Counted from the first letter of the stretch, positions 16,924 through 26,044 are shown. The stretch: DNA of 64,000 nucleotides from JAXGRD01 sp050946655 (GCA_050946655.1 JBMNVE010000002.1:1-64000); one strand, 5' to 3'. Notes: generated from the sequence alone by a model not told the origin. A program made the numbers and translations.

Positions 16924-18753
16924 CTATTCTACTGTGACGGACTTGGCCAGGTTCTTAGGCTTATCGATGTCACAACCCCTTCGCTTTGCCACGTAGTAGG
17001 CAAAGAGCTGGAGAGGGACCACCGACAGCAAAGGCGTCAGTTCGTCCATGCACCGGGGGATATATATCCACCGATCCGCTTGCTTTTCGATTTCTCGGTT
17101 TCCTTCTTTCGTCACGCCGATGATATATGCGCCCCTGGCTCTCACTTCCTCCATGTTGGAGATCATCTTCTCAAAGAGCCTGTCCTGTGTGGCCAGGGCG
17201 ATGACCAGGGTGCCCTCTTCCATAAGGGCGATAGTGCCGTGCTTTAACTCCCCTGCGGCGATAGCAAAGGAATTGATGTAGGATATTTCCTTCAGCTTCA
17301 GCGAACCCTCATAGGATACCCCCGCATCCGGTCCCCTTCCGATGAAAAACATCTCGTTTTTCCGGAAGAACTCGTCGGCCATCTTGGCGATTTCTTTTTC
17401 TTTTTTCAACAGATCTGTCAACTTTTGGGGAATTTCTTTCAATTCTCCGATGACCTGACGGTAATAGTCTTGATCGATGGTCCCCTTGGTGTGGCCCATA
17501 TAAAGGCCGATGAGGTACATGCACATCAACTGGGTGGTGTACGCCTTGGTGGATGCCACGGCGATCTCCGGTCCCGCCCAAGTATAGAACACATCGTCGG
17601 CCTCCCGTGCTACGGAACTGCCCACGACGTTGACTACGGACAAGATCCGTGCTCCCTTTTTCTTGGCTTCTCTCAGGGCTGCCAAGGTATCCAGTGTCTC
17701 TCCCGACTGACTGATGGCGATAAACAGGGTGTGTTCATCCACAAATGGATCCCGATATCGAAACTCCGATGCCACATCCACCTCTACGGGGATCTTCACC
17801 ATCTTTTCGATGCTGGCCTTGCCCACCAGACCGGCATGATAGGCCGTTCCGCAGGCTACGATATATACTTTGTTGAATCCTTCAATGTCCTCTGCCGTCA
17901 TGGATATCCCGTCCAAATTAACGGTGCCGTCATCGTTTAGCCGGCGATTCAAAGTCTCGGCAAGGCCCTCCGGCTGCTCATGGATCTCCTTGAGCATAAA
18001 GTGCTCATATCCGCCCTTCTCCGCCGCATCCGCATCCCAGCTTACGTGGAATACATCTCTTTGGACAGGCCTCTGTTCCTCGTCAAAGATTTTGATCTCG
18101 TCCTTGGTCACGACGATGGTTTCATTGTTTTCGATCAGGTAGATTTCCCGAACATGCTCCAAAAGTGCGGGGATATCCGATGCGATAAAGTTGCACCCGT
18201 CTCCGATGCCCGCAACCAAGGGAGCGTCCTTTCGGACGGCAACGATCTTGTCCGGCTCGTGGGCACAGATCACCTCGATGGCATATGCTCCCCGCATCTT
18301 GTCCACCGCTTTGTTCACCGCCTGATGCAGGTCCCCATCGTAATAGATGCCGATCAGGTGAGCGATCACTTCCGTATCCGTCTCGGACTTGAACTTTACA
18401 CCGTAGTCCTTGGAAAGCCACTCCTTCAGTTCCGTGTAGTTTTCGATGATCCCGTTGTGGACCACCGTCACCGTATTATCTTCATTGCTATGGGGGTGGG
18501 CATTCACATCGGAAGGCGCCCCATGGGTCGCCCACCTGGTGTGGCCGATGCCGATATTGCTGTCAAATTCCTCGTCCGCCGTGACTTTTTCCAGGTTGTC
18601 GATGCCTCCCACATGTTTTCTTGTTTCAATGATCCCATCTCTGTAGAGGGCGATCCCCGCCGAATCATACCCTCTGTATTCCAGTCTTCTCAGTCCTCCT
18701 ATAATGATTTCCTTTGCACTTCCGTCTCCGATATATCCTACGATCCCGCACAT
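16924..18753 (-). CDS. glmS: Glutamine--fructose-6-phosphate aminotransferase
   Basis: This is a full-length 609-residue GlmS, which makes glucosamine-6-phosphate, the first step to UDP-GlcNAc for peptidoglycan. The mature N-terminus begins with the catalytic cysteine (MCGIVGYIGD), followed by the glutaminase domain (HTRWATHGAPSDVNAHPH), two SIS sugar isomerase domains (ISQSGETLDTLAALREA; YEGSLKLKEISYINSFA) and the conserved tail PKNLAKSVTVE. It sits 14 bases after glmM with AGGAGG upstream. There is no room for a glmS ribozyme. Confidence 0.97.
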   Translation of the reverse strand: MCGIVGYIGDGSAKEIIIGGLRRLEYRGYDSAGIALYRDGIIETRKHVGGIDNLEKVTADEEFDSNIGIGHTRWATHGAPSDVNAHPHSNEDNTVTVVHNGIIENYTELKEWLSKDYGVKFKSETDTEVIAHLIGIYYDGDLHQAVNKAVDKMRGAYAIEVICAHEPDKIVAVRKDAPLVAGIGDGCNFIASDIPALLEHVREIYLIENNETIVVTKDEIKIFDEEQRPVQRDVFHVSWDADAAEKGGYEHFMLKEIHEQPEGLAETLNRRLNDDGTVNLDGISMTAEDIEGFNKVYIVACGTAYHAGLVGKASIEKMVKIPVEVDVASEFRYRDPFVDEHTLFIAISQSGETLDTLAALREAKKKGARILSVVNVVGSSVAREADDVFYTWAGPEIAVASTKAYTTQLMCMYLIGLYMGHTKGTIDQDYYRQVIGELKEIPQKLTDLLKKEKEIAKMADEFFRKNEMFFIGRGPDAGVSYEGSLKLKEISYINSFAIAAGELKHGTIALMEEGTLVIALATQDRLFEKMISNMEEVRARGAYIIGVTKEGNREIEKQADRWIYIPRCMDELTPLLSVVPLQLFAYYVAKRRGCDIDKPKNLAKSVTVE

Positions 18754-18767
18754 ATATGTTGTGCCTC

Positions 18768-20117
18768 CTATCCGAATTTCTTTGTGAGTAACTTTGCCAA
18801 ATCTTCTGCCAGGGCTGTGATATGCTGGATATCTTCCCCTTCGATCATGACTCTCACTAAGGGCTCCGTTCCTGATGGACGAATCAGCACTCTGCCGCTG
18901 TCTTCCATTTCCGCCTCGATCTCCTTGATCCTGGCAGCAACTTCCTCGTCCTTCATGAATTTATTCTTGTTCTCATTTTTTATGCTGGCATTCTTCAGCA
19001 CCTGAGGATAAATCTTGATTTCATCCGACAGTTCCGATGGTTTCTTCCCCGATGCCAGAACCGCTCGAATCACCTGGAGAGAGGAGAGGATCCCGTCTCC
19101 CGTAGTGGAGTGGTTGAGGAAGATGATATGTCCCGATTGCTCTCCCCCGATGACGCTACCGCTCTTCAGCATCTGTTCCAGCACATACCGGTCGCCCACC
19201 GCCGTAACATCCACGCTACATCCGATGGATTCGATGTACTTGTGAAAACCGATGTTGCTCATCACCGTGGCAGTCACCTTATCGTCCGGCAAGGCCCCTT
19301 CGTTTTTCAACATGTTGGCACAGATGCACATCAGCTTGTCCCCGTCGATCAGACGGCCCTTTTCGTCCACGGCAATGAGCCTGTCCGCATCACCGTCGTA
19401 AGCCATCCCCATGAGGGCACCTTCATCTACTACCGCATTCTGCAACTTCTCCGGATGGGTAGATCCGTAGCCCTTGTTGATGTTCATTCCGTCCGGCTGA
19501 TTGCCGATGACGACCACCTCAGCGCCCAGACGTTTGTATACCTGCTCCGCCACCTTATAGGCCGCACCGTTGGCACAGTCCAAAACCAGCTTGACCCCCG
19601 TAAGGTCCACATCCACATGGGACACCAAGTAGTCCACATAGATTTCCGCCGCATTCTCCTCACCTTCCAGGCACTTACCCAGCTTATCGCCGGTGATGTG
19701 ACTGTTCACATCGATGTCCCGAACGATAATGTCTTCGATCTCGTCTTCGATTTCATCATCCAACTTGAAGCCGTCGCCGTTAAAAAACTTGATCCCATTG
19801 TATTCAAAGGGGTTGTGGGATGCGGAGATGACAACGCCTGCTTCCGCATCGAAGTGCTTGACCAAGTAGGCGATAGCCGGTGTGGGAAGAACGCCCACCT
19901 TGATCACATTGCCGCCTACGGCGAGGATCCCCGCCGCCAAAGCACTCTCCAGCATATCCGCCGATATTCTCGTGTCCGATCCGATCAAAACCACCGGCTT
20001 ACCCTTGTCCTTGCTCAACACGTGTGCTCCGGCTTTGCCCAGGTTAAAGGCCAGCTCCGGTGTTAGTTCCTGATTTGCGACGCCCCTGACGCCATCGGTT
20101 CCAAATAATCTACTCAT
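18768..20117 (-). CDS. glmM: Phosphoglucosamine mutase
   Basis: This 449-residue enzyme interconverts glucosamine-6-phosphate and glucosamine-1-phosphate. The phosphorylated active-site serine is Ser100 in VISASHNPFEYNG; the metal-binding loop is YDGDADRLIAV, the sugar-binding loop is GGEQSGHI, and the phosphate-binding loop is RPSGTEPLVRVM. It is adjacent to cdaR and cdaA upstream. In other Firmicutes GlmM binds and inhibits CdaA, which explains the conserved gene order. Confidence 0.97.
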   Translation of the reverse strand: MSRLFGTDGVRGVANQELTPELAFNLGKAGAHVLSKDKGKPVVLIGSDTRISADMLESALAAGILAVGGNVIKVGVLPTPAIAYLVKHFDAEAGVVISASHNPFEYNGIKFFNGDGFKLDDEIEDEIEDIIVRDIDVNSHITGDKLGKCLEGEENAAEIYVDYLVSHVDVDLTGVKLVLDCANGAAYKVAEQVYKRLGAEVVVIGNQPDGMNINKGYGSTHPEKLQNAVVDEGALMGMAYDGDADRLIAVDEKGRLIDGDKLMCICANMLKNEGALPDDKVTATVMSNIGFHKYIESIGCSVDVTAVGDRYVLEQMLKSGSVIGGEQSGHIIFLNHSTTGDGILSSLQVIRAVLASGKKPSELSDEIKIYPQVLKNASIKNENKNKFMKDEEVAARIKEIEAEMEDSGRVLIRPSGTEPLVRVMIEGEDIQHITALAEDLAKLLTKKFG

Positions 20118-20119
20118 TT

Positions 20120-21319
20120 CTATACCTCGCTTATTGTGATTTCAACTTCATCGGGGGAAAAGACCACGCTTTCCACTCCCTTGGAAGGTGCAGACATAAT
20201 TTTCACCTTTCGGGTTCCCGGTTCCAGTCCCTTTCCCTCTATGTACGGATTGACATCCCGAAGGGATAGGTTGGTTGAATTGCCGTTCTTTGACTTAGCG
20301 ATCACAGCGATCTCTCCGTCATTCACATGGACCTGAAGACCCTCTTTTAGGTTGTTGATTTTAATCTCTTTGGATGAAAATGTCAACTTTGACGCACCCA
20401 AACCCTTGATGGACACCACGACCAACAGGCCCATGGATTCCTCCGCCACCTCCGCCCCTCCGGGAAGAGTGATCTTCAAAGGGATTTTCACCGTCTCTGT
20501 CAAGCCGGCAATATTGATGGGATCCGCAGTGACCTCTCGAATATCCTTCAGCACATCCTTAGGCCCTTTGATGGTGATCTTTTGAGGCACCTCAACAGAG
20601 TCCAGCAAGTGTCCCGGCGGGACCTCTCCCACTGTTTCCACGATCAGGTCAACGGTCTTCTTCCCCATGACCACGGCGGAAACATGGATCTCATCTTGGC
20701 TCAACTGAACATGACCGACTTTGTCTCCCCCTACATCCACAGGGAAGCCCTTCACATCAGTTTCTATTCGCCCTTCTTTTGCCTGATTGCCATCTACCTC
20801 CGTTTGAATGTGAGCAACCCGGTCCACGGTGGATCGGGCGCCGGAAACTTCTATGGTCTCGGGTGACGTCCTTATCTGACCCGGCTCACTGCCCTCTTTA
20901 AACGTTCCCTTGAACTTGACCTTTATGGGCTTACTCTCTACCACCCGGTCTTCCACTGTAACATTGACCGTCTCCGCAGAGGTCTTGTAGAGAGCAGTGT
21001 TATCGGGGGCCTCCACCTTTACCGGCACCGCATTCTTTCCCTTGCCCAAACTGCTCAGATCCGCGGTGATGCGGATATCCTTAGGGTCCGTCTTCATGAG
21101 GACCGCCCTGTTTCCTTCCAATGTCACCGTCAGTTGGATGTTTTCGATCTCCGCAACAGCAAGGCCGTTTTCATTTAAATTCTCTTCCCCTACAAAGGTG
21201 ATGGGCACTTCTGCAAATTTCTTTGTAGTGGTGGGGTTCACCTGCCCTACCACATACATCCAGAGAAGAACGGCCACTACAATGGCAATGACCATGTTGA
21301 TCTTATTGCTCCTAAACAT
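20120..21319 (-). CDS. cdaR: CdaR (YbbR-domain) regulator of diadenylate cyclase
   Basis: This 399-residue membrane-anchored protein has one N-terminal hydrophobic helix (about residues 8–25, followed by VGQVNPTTTKKF). The extracellular part has about four YbbR repeats, each with recurring I(T/R)xxPxxVxVxG-like strands (for example RTSPETIEVSGARS and QDEIHVSAVVMG). In Bacillus and relatives CdaR interacts with and tunes CdaA. It overlaps the cdaA end by eight bases, indicating coupled translation. Confidence 0.92.
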   Translation of the reverse strand: MFRSNKINMVIAIVVAVLLWMYVVGQVNPTTTKKFAEVPITFVGEENLNENGLAVAEIENIQLTVTLEGNRAVLMKTDPKDIRITADLSSLGKGKNAVPVKVEAPDNTALYKTSAETVNVTVEDRVVESKPIKVKFKGTFKEGSEPGQIRTSPETIEVSGARSTVDRVAHIQTEVDGNQAKEGRIETDVKGFPVDVGGDKVGHVQLSQDEIHVSAVVMGKKTVDLIVETVGEVPPGHLLDSVEVPQKITIKGPKDVLKDIREVTADPINIAGLTETVKIPLKITLPGGAEVAEESMGLLVVVSIKGLGASKLTFSSKEIKINNLKEGLQVHVNDGEIAVIAKSKNGNSTNLSLRDVNPYIEGKGLEPGTRKVKIMSAPSKGVESVVFSPDEVEITISEV

Positions 21320-22157
21320 GGTCCTTCCTCCTGAATTTTCTTAAGATAGACTTGGATCTGGGGAACAACTCCGGACGATCCGTATTGAGGTAGATGCTCA
21401 AAAGCGCCTTTTCCACCCGCTTCTCATCCAGGAATCTTTCCAGTTTCCCGTTTTCCGCCATGGAAATGATACCGGTCTCCTCCGAAACGATCAATGTCAC
21501 CGCATCGGACTTCTCCGTGATGCCGATTCCCGCACGGTGTCTGGTGCCCAGCCCCGGGGGAAGATGCTTGTTCTCTGTAAGGGGAAGAACACATCCCGCC
21601 GCATACAGCCGGCTACCCCTAACGATGACAGCTCCATCGTGGAGAGGTGAGCCTTCATAAAAGATGTTCTTGATCAACTCCGCCGATATGTCCGCATCCA
21701 ATATGGTCCCGGTTTCGGTGATGTCCGTGAGAGAAGTCTGCCTCTCGATGACGATGAGCATCCCCGCTCTCTTAGAAGACATTTCCTCGATGGCATCCAC
21801 AAACTGAGCGGTGATGATTTTTGCCTTCTCCTTGTTCATCTGAATGAAATTGGGCCGCACGATTTTGCTGCGACCCATCTGCTCCAATCCTCTGCGCAAT
21901 TCCGGTTGAAACACGATGACCAGAGCGACGATGCCCAGGGTCATGGTGGTCTTCAGGATCCAGTGGAGGGTATAAAGGTGCAGCAATTGGGATGCAAAGG
22001 TTGCAATCACTAAAAGAAGCAGACCCTTGACAAGCTGCTCGGCTCTGCTTTCTCTTATGAATCCCAGTATCTTGTACACCACAAAGGCGACAATCAAGAT
22101 GTCCAAGACATCGGTGATCCCGATGCCGGACACCAGATTATTGATGAATTGCTGCAT
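21312..22157 (-). CDS. cdaA: Diadenylate cyclase CdaA
   Basis: This 281-residue membrane enzyme makes cyclic di-AMP from two ATP. Three N-terminal transmembrane helices (within residues 12–85) precede a DAC (DisA_N) domain with the catalytic SPLHDGAVIV and GTRHRAGIGITEKSDA motifs. Cyclic di-AMP controls potassium and osmolyte transport and wall homeostasis. The gene heads the cdaA–cdaR–glmM–glmS block, 15 bases downstream of hpf. Confidence 0.97.
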   Translation of the reverse strand: MQQFINNLVSGIGITDVLDILIVAFVVYKILGFIRESRAEQLVKGLLLLVIATFASQLLHLYTLHWILKTTMTLGIVALVIVFQPELRRGLEQMGRSKIVRPNFIQMNKEKAKIITAQFVDAIEEMSSKRAGMLIVIERQTSLTDITETGTILDADISAELIKNIFYEGSPLHDGAVIVRGSRLYAAGCVLPLTENKHLPPGLGTRHRAGIGITEKSDAVTLIVSEETGIISMAENGKLERFLDEKRVEKALLSIYLNTDRPELFPRSKSILRKFRRKDHV

Positions 22158-22172
22158 ACCGCTCCTATTGGC

Positions 22173-22703
22173 TTAGTAGGTCGTCTCCAGCAACCCGTAA
22201 TCGTTTTCTTTTCGTTTATATACTACGTTGACGCTGTCTGTTTCCATGTTGAGGAAGATGTAGAAATTGTGCTCCAGCATCTCCATTTGCACCACGGCTT
22301 CATCCACCGTCATAGGTTCCAGCTCAAATCTCTTTACCCGGCTAACATTGATATCCTGAGGTGCCGTGTCCTCCGGCTCCGGCCATGCCTCAAAGCGAAA
22401 CTCTTTATTATCTTTATGTTTCTTCTGCAACTTTCCTTTAAACCGTGACATCTGAGAGGAGAGTTTCTCCACAACGTTGTCTATTCCATCATAGAACTCT
22501 GCCGCCTCATCCTCAGCCCTAAAAATCATGCTCCTGACCTTGATGGTCGCCTCCAGCTTCTTTCTGTTCTTTTCTTCCGACAGCATGACGTTGACGCCGA
22601 TGTCATCGGAAAAATACTTTCCTAACTTCTGAAGCTTTTTCTCGATAGTCTCCTTGAGATGATCGCTTGCATTGACATTTTTACTGGTAATGATTACTTT
22701 CAT
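22173..22703 (-). CDS. hpf: Long-form ribosome hibernation promoting factor
   Basis: This 176-residue HPF (RaiA/YvyD family) dimerises 70S ribosomes in slow growth. The N-terminal S30AE domain has MKVIITSKNVNASDHLKETI and KKLEATIKVRSMIFRAED. A charged linker follows, then the C-terminal dimerisation domain (VSRVKRFELEPMTVDEAVVQ, HNFYIFLNMETDSVNVVYKR). GGAGGGC precedes the ATG. A sigma-A promoter and the raiA RNA lie directly upstream. Confidence 0.95.
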   Translation of the reverse strand: MKVIITSKNVNASDHLKETIEKKLQKLGKYFSDDIGVNVMLSEEKNRKKLEATIKVRSMIFRAEDEAAEFYDGIDNVVEKLSSQMSRFKGKLQKKHKDNKEFRFEAWPEPEDTAPQDINVSRVKRFELEPMTVDEAVVQMEMLEHNFYIFLNMETDSVNVVYKRKENDYGLLETTY

Positions 22704-22737
22704 ATAGATGCCCTCCTATGTCTATTTTGATGGTTAA

Positions 22738-22766
22738 ATTATATCAATTCCTTGGCACTATTACAA
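22738..22766 (-). promoter_or_regulatory. Promoter of hpf
   Basis: TTGTAA (22766–22761), 17 bases, perfect TATAAT (22743–22738), 35 bases before the hpf ATG. The -35 box begins at the base following the closing stem of the raiA RNA, so hpf can be expressed independently of transcripts entering from the prophage side. Confidence 0.7.
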
Positions 22767-22933
22767 CAGCCGTTTAGCTGACCTGGTCTTTGCCCCCACA
22801 CCTGCCTTGATCCGAATTTTTCGGAGGACTTACTTCTAAGCTGCGCCATGATCACCGCTGCCTTGCATGCGGCTTACGTGGGACCCTTTGCCCGCAACTG
22901 GCCTGGCCTTTCAACCACAGACCTAAACGGCTG
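22767..22933 (-). ncRNA. raiA-motif structured RNA (candidate)
   Basis: A 167-base untranslated region between comFC' and hpf is closed by a perfect 11-bp stem, CAGCCGTTTAG with CTAAACGGCTG. Inside are further pairings: CTG/CAG with TGGT/ACCA, TCCCAC with GTGGGGG-type bases, and the hairpin TCCGA-AAAAT-TCGGA. The raiA motif is a large, highly structured RNA of unknown biochemical function found in Bacillota just upstream of raiA/hpf genes, typically downstream of comFC. Location, size and closing stem all fit; identity rests on these, not on a covariance-model search. Confidence 0.75.
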
Positions 22934-23133
22934 CTATAACCTATCTTTGGGAGCCACGTTGCCCCCCGCCGCAAAGGTGAGGACATATACCATGCCTGCA
23001 CCTCCGCTCTTCAATACCCTGCTGCAACTGTCAAAAGTGCTGCCCGTCGTGTAGATATCATCTATCACGAGTATAACTTTGATACAATTTAACGATGCAC
23101 CACATACCCCTTTAACGATATGCACCGGGTGCA
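22934..23133 (-). pseudogene. comFC: comFC 3' fragment, cut by prophage insertion
   Basis: Only the last 65 or so codons of ComFC remain. They encode the phosphoribosyltransferase core typical of the family: HIVKGVCGAS, then the PRPP-binding loop VILVIDDIYTTGSTF and the C-terminal strand MVYVLTFAAG. ComFC is a cytoplasmic protein needed for natural DNA uptake. The upstream codons (MFFYL...) no longer resemble ComFC and derive from phage DNA. The missing 5' part, with its zinc-finger cysteines, should lie beyond the right edge of this window, next to attR. Confidence 0.85.
23121..23133. other. Candidate attL crossover region
   Basis: The comFC similarity ends at the 13-base palindrome TGCACC-G-GGTGCA. 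Large serine recombinases recombine at quasi-palindromic sites with a short core, and the site lies between the interrupted gene and the recombinase genes, as expected for attL. The exact core cannot be set without attR or an uninterrupted comFC. Confidence 0.55.
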
Positions 23134-23186
23134 GATAAAAAAACAACTTGTTTTATAACGAAAAAAGCTCTACTCTGTGAGACAAT

Positions 23187-23195
23187 ATTATATCA
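23187..23195 (-). promoter_or_regulatory. Possible outward-facing extended -10 promoter at the prophage end
   Basis: On the minus strand TGA-TATAAT (23195–23187) gives a perfect -10 box with the TGn extension. No clear -35 is present. It lies between the recombinase stop and attL and points toward the comFC fragment and the raiA RNA. Confidence 0.45.
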
Positions 23196-23221
23196 CAAAA
23201 GTAAAGCTTTTGTTCGAACAT

Positions 23222-24787
23222 TTAGATTACAGTTCCGTCTTTAAATGTGAACTTTAGACTGCCGTCTCCCATCACCGTGGCATAGTCTAAAAGGTATGAC
23301 CAGGCGGTCTCATCGAACTCCGAAAGCAACTCAGTGGTTTCCATATTCTCTATGAACTTCTTCAGCACTTGCCGCCTGCCGTTATCGCTTGCTATCTGCT
23401 CATCCAGATCATCAAGCTGCGCTTTCGCCTTGTCGTATCGCTCCACCAGTTTGTCGTATTCCTTTTGGTAGGCTTTCTGATTCTGCGCCTTCCGGGCATT
23501 AGTGCTAACCGTGTTTTCGATAAGTTCTGCCACACCTTTCATCTCCTCGAGAAAACTTTCACGTTTCTTTTGATGCTCTTTTGTTTTGTCGAGCATGACC
23601 ATAATCAGTTTTGCATTCTCTATTACCTCATCACGGTATCCGAGTAGTTCCTCAAGGGCTACCATGAAGGCTGCTTTGACTTCTTCCTCATTCACCTTTG
23701 GCGATTTGCATTTCTCTCCGCCCTCGTATTTGTGATTGCAGCGGTAGATAACTTTCCGGTAGTCATCGTTTGAATGCCAGACTTTAGGACCGTACCAGGA
23801 ACCGCATTCTCCACACTGTATCTTTGATGAGAAAATGCTCTTGCCGCTATAGGCACGAGGGTCTTTCTTTCGTCTCAAGATTTCCTCTTGCACCAGGTCG
23901 AACACTTCCTTCGAAACGATCGCCTCGTGGCTATCTTCCACATAGTACTGTGGAATCTCTCCCTCATTCTTCTTTTGCTTTTTCGTGAGGAAGTCTACCG
24001 TGTAACACTTCTGAAGGAGCATGTCTCCTTTGTACTTTTCGTTCTGCAGAATGCTACGCACCACGTTGGCTCGCCAGATGGTCTTTCCACCCGGTGTCGG
24101 TAGTCCTCTTTCCGTCAACTCTCTTGCAATTGAAGTGTATGTACCGCCTTTCAAAAACAAACTATAGATGAGCCTTACCGTCTTGGCCTGCTCTTCGTTA
24201 ACTACCATCTCACCGTTCTCACCCTTCTCGTATCCGAGGAACTGGCCAAAGGCTATGCTGCCTTTACCATCTGCAAAGCGTTTTCTGTGACCCCACTTTA
24301 CATTTTCCGATATGCTCCGCGACTCCTCTTGGGCGAGGGAACTCATGATGGTTATGAGCAGTTCTCCTTTTGAGTCGAATGTCCAGATGTTCTCTTTTTC
24401 AAAATAGATCTCAATGCCCGCCTCTTTTAACTGCCGGACGGTTGTAAGACTGTCCACCGTGTTTCTTGCAAAACGGCTGACCGACTTTGTAATGATAAGG
24501 TCAATCTTTCCGGCAAGGGCATCTTGTATCATCTGCTTGAAGCCTTTTCTGTACTTGGTGCTTGTTGCCGATATACCTTCATCCGTGTAAATGCCTGCCA
24601 GTTCCCAATCATCTCTTCCATTTATATAGGTCGTATAATAATCGACCTGTGCCTCATAGCTTGACTGTTGCTCTTCATGGTCTGTGGATACTCTTGCGTA
24701 TCCCGCTACCCTTCGGAGTGATTGTTTCTGCTTGAGGGTTCCGTGGCTTATTTTCTTCCTTGCAGGTATTACCGTTACGTTAGACAT
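23222..24787 (-). CDS. Large serine recombinase (phage integrase candidate 1)
   Basis: This 521-residue site-specific recombinase has an N-terminal resolvase domain with catalytic Ser34 in GYARVSTDHEEQQSSYEAQ, the arginine-bearing TKSVSRFARNTVDSLTTVRQ block, a recombinase domain (GLPTPGGKTIWRANVVRSIL), a zinc ribbon (CGECGSWYG and later CNHKYEGGEKC), and a long coiled-coil insertion (about residues 400–470) of the kind that controls directionality in large serine integrases. It lies next to attL and overlaps the second recombinase gene by eight bases. It is the better integrase candidate because it has the coiled coil. Confidence 0.92.
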   Translation of the reverse strand: MSNVTVIPARKKISHGTLKQKQSLRRVAGYARVSTDHEEQQSSYEAQVDYYTTYINGRDDWELAGIYTDEGISATSTKYRKGFKQMIQDALAGKIDLIITKSVSRFARNTVDSLTTVRQLKEAGIEIYFEKENIWTFDSKGELLITIMSSLAQEESRSISENVKWGHRKRFADGKGSIAFGQFLGYEKGENGEMVVNEEQAKTVRLIYSLFLKGGTYTSIARELTERGLPTPGGKTIWRANVVRSILQNEKYKGDMLLQKCYTVDFLTKKQKKNEGEIPQYYVEDSHEAIVSKEVFDLVQEEILRRKKDPRAYSGKSIFSSKIQCGECGSWYGPKVWHSNDDYRKVIYRCNHKYEGGEKCKSPKVNEEEVKAAFMVALEELLGYRDEVIENAKLIMVMLDKTKEHQKKRESFLEEMKGVAELIENTVSTNARKAQNQKAYQKEYDKLVERYDKAKAQLDDLDEQIASDNGRRQVLKKFIENMETTELLSEFDETAWSYLLDYATVMGDGSLKFTFKDGTVI

Positions 24788-26024
24788 AGCTCACCTCCTT
24801 CCTGGTTCCGTCAGCCAATTCAAATGTGATAGAGTTTCCATCAACATAAATCTTATTTACTCTTTCACGGAAAGCCTCACCATCGAACTCATCCCACCCG
24901 AGCACTTCGCAGGACAGCTCTATCAGCCTTTTCTCCGAAAGCCACTCTGATGTACAGCCTTTCTTTCCGTATTGCTTTCTCTTATAGCAAGTCCAGTAGT
25001 AGTTGGTGTAAGTGATGTGCGGCTTAACATTCTTCGACCGTATTCTCGAGTAATGCACACCGCATATCCCGCACACGATTTTTCTGCTGAAGGCTCGTGG
25101 CTCGTAGTACATAGCATTTCCAACCTCACGAACTAGAGCCAATCTTTCTTGCACCGCATTAAAGGTATCCATATCGATGATGGCTTCGTGAGTGTTCTCT
25201 GAATAGTACTGTGGGAGTTCCCCATTGTTCCATCTGTTCTTCTTTGTAATAGGATCCTGCGAGAAGGTCTTCTGCAGTAGCAGGTTTCCGGTGTAGGTAA
25301 TGTTCGTAAGTACACCGCTGATGGTAGTCTTCTCGAACTTCTCTGCGCGGAGTGGCTTTCTGCCCTCTTCATCTAGAGCGTCTACAATGTTCTGCAGCGA
25401 ATAGCCATCACGATACATGGTAAACATCCGCCTCACTGTCTCCGCTTCCTCCGGCTCGACAATCAGTTTCTTCTCGGAGTCTTTCCACCGATAACCGAGA
25501 AAGGAACAGCACCCATTCAGCTGTCCCTTCTCAAACTGTTTCTTTATTGCCCACTTGATGTTCTGGCTCATGGTCTCTACTTCTTCCTGTGCATAGGATG
25601 CAAGGATAGTCAGCATGAGTTCTCCATCGGCTGTCAGTGAGTTGATGTGCTCCTTTTCAAATCGAACCTCAATGCCAAGGCTCTTTAAATGCCTAACCGT
25701 TTCAAGCAGGTCGACTGTATTTCTTGCAAACCTGCTGATGGACTTTGTCAGAATGACATCAATCTTGCCCTCTTCACAGGCTGCGAGCATCTCCTGGAAA
25801 CCCTTACGATACTTTATCTCCGTTCCGGATATCCCGGCATCGGTATATACCCCTGCGTACTCCCACTCTGTATTGCTCTGTATTAGATTGCTGTAGTAGC
25901 TAACCTGGGCTGATACAGAGTGCATGGTTAGGTCGGTTTCCTTTGAAACTCTAGCGTATACCGCCACTTTCTTTCTTGGTCGAAGGGACGGGATAGAGCT
26001 TTCAATCTTGCTGATTTTACGCAT
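24780..26024 (-). CDS. Large serine recombinase (candidate 2)
   Basis: This is a second serine recombinase of 414 residues. It has catalytic Ser27 in VAVYARVSKETDL, the TKSISRFARNTVDLLETVRH block, a recombinase domain and a zinc ribbon (CGICGVHYS with a later CYKRKQYGKKGC). It lacks the long coiled-coil insertion of its neighbour, so the pair are diverged paralogues rather than a recent duplication. It may act together with the first protein or as an excision partner; that is inference from the tight gene pair. Confidence 0.92.
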   Translation of the reverse strand: MRKISKIESSIPSLRPRKKVAVYARVSKETDLTMHSVSAQVSYYSNLIQSNTEWEYAGVYTDAGISGTEIKYRKGFQEMLAACEEGKIDVILTKSISRFARNTVDLLETVRHLKSLGIEVRFEKEHINSLTADGELMLTILASYAQEEVETMSQNIKWAIKKQFEKGQLNGCCSFLGYRWKDSEKKLIVEPEEAETVRRMFTMYRDGYSLQNIVDALDEEGRKPLRAEKFEKTTISGVLTNITYTGNLLLQKTFSQDPITKKNRWNNGELPQYYSENTHEAIIDMDTFNAVQERLALVREVGNAMYYEPRAFSRKIVCGICGVHYSRIRSKNVKPHITYTNYYWTCYKRKQYGKKGCTSEWLSEKRLIELSCEVLGWDEFDGEAFRERVNKIYVDGNSITFELADGTRKEVSYV

Positions 26025-26044
26025 TTTTTCCTCTCCTTTCCCTA

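Noticed and set aside
18754..18767. glmS ribozyme upstream of glmS
   Set aside because: Only 14 bases separate glmM and glmS; there is no room for the ribozyme.
22848..23054. Rightward frame of 68 codons opposite comFC and the raiA RNA
   Set aside because: It is the complement of the ComFC tail and the structured RNA; no ribosome site.
23000..23222. tRNA gene as attachment site
   Set aside because: No tRNA cloverleaf is present; the interrupted sequence is clearly comFC.
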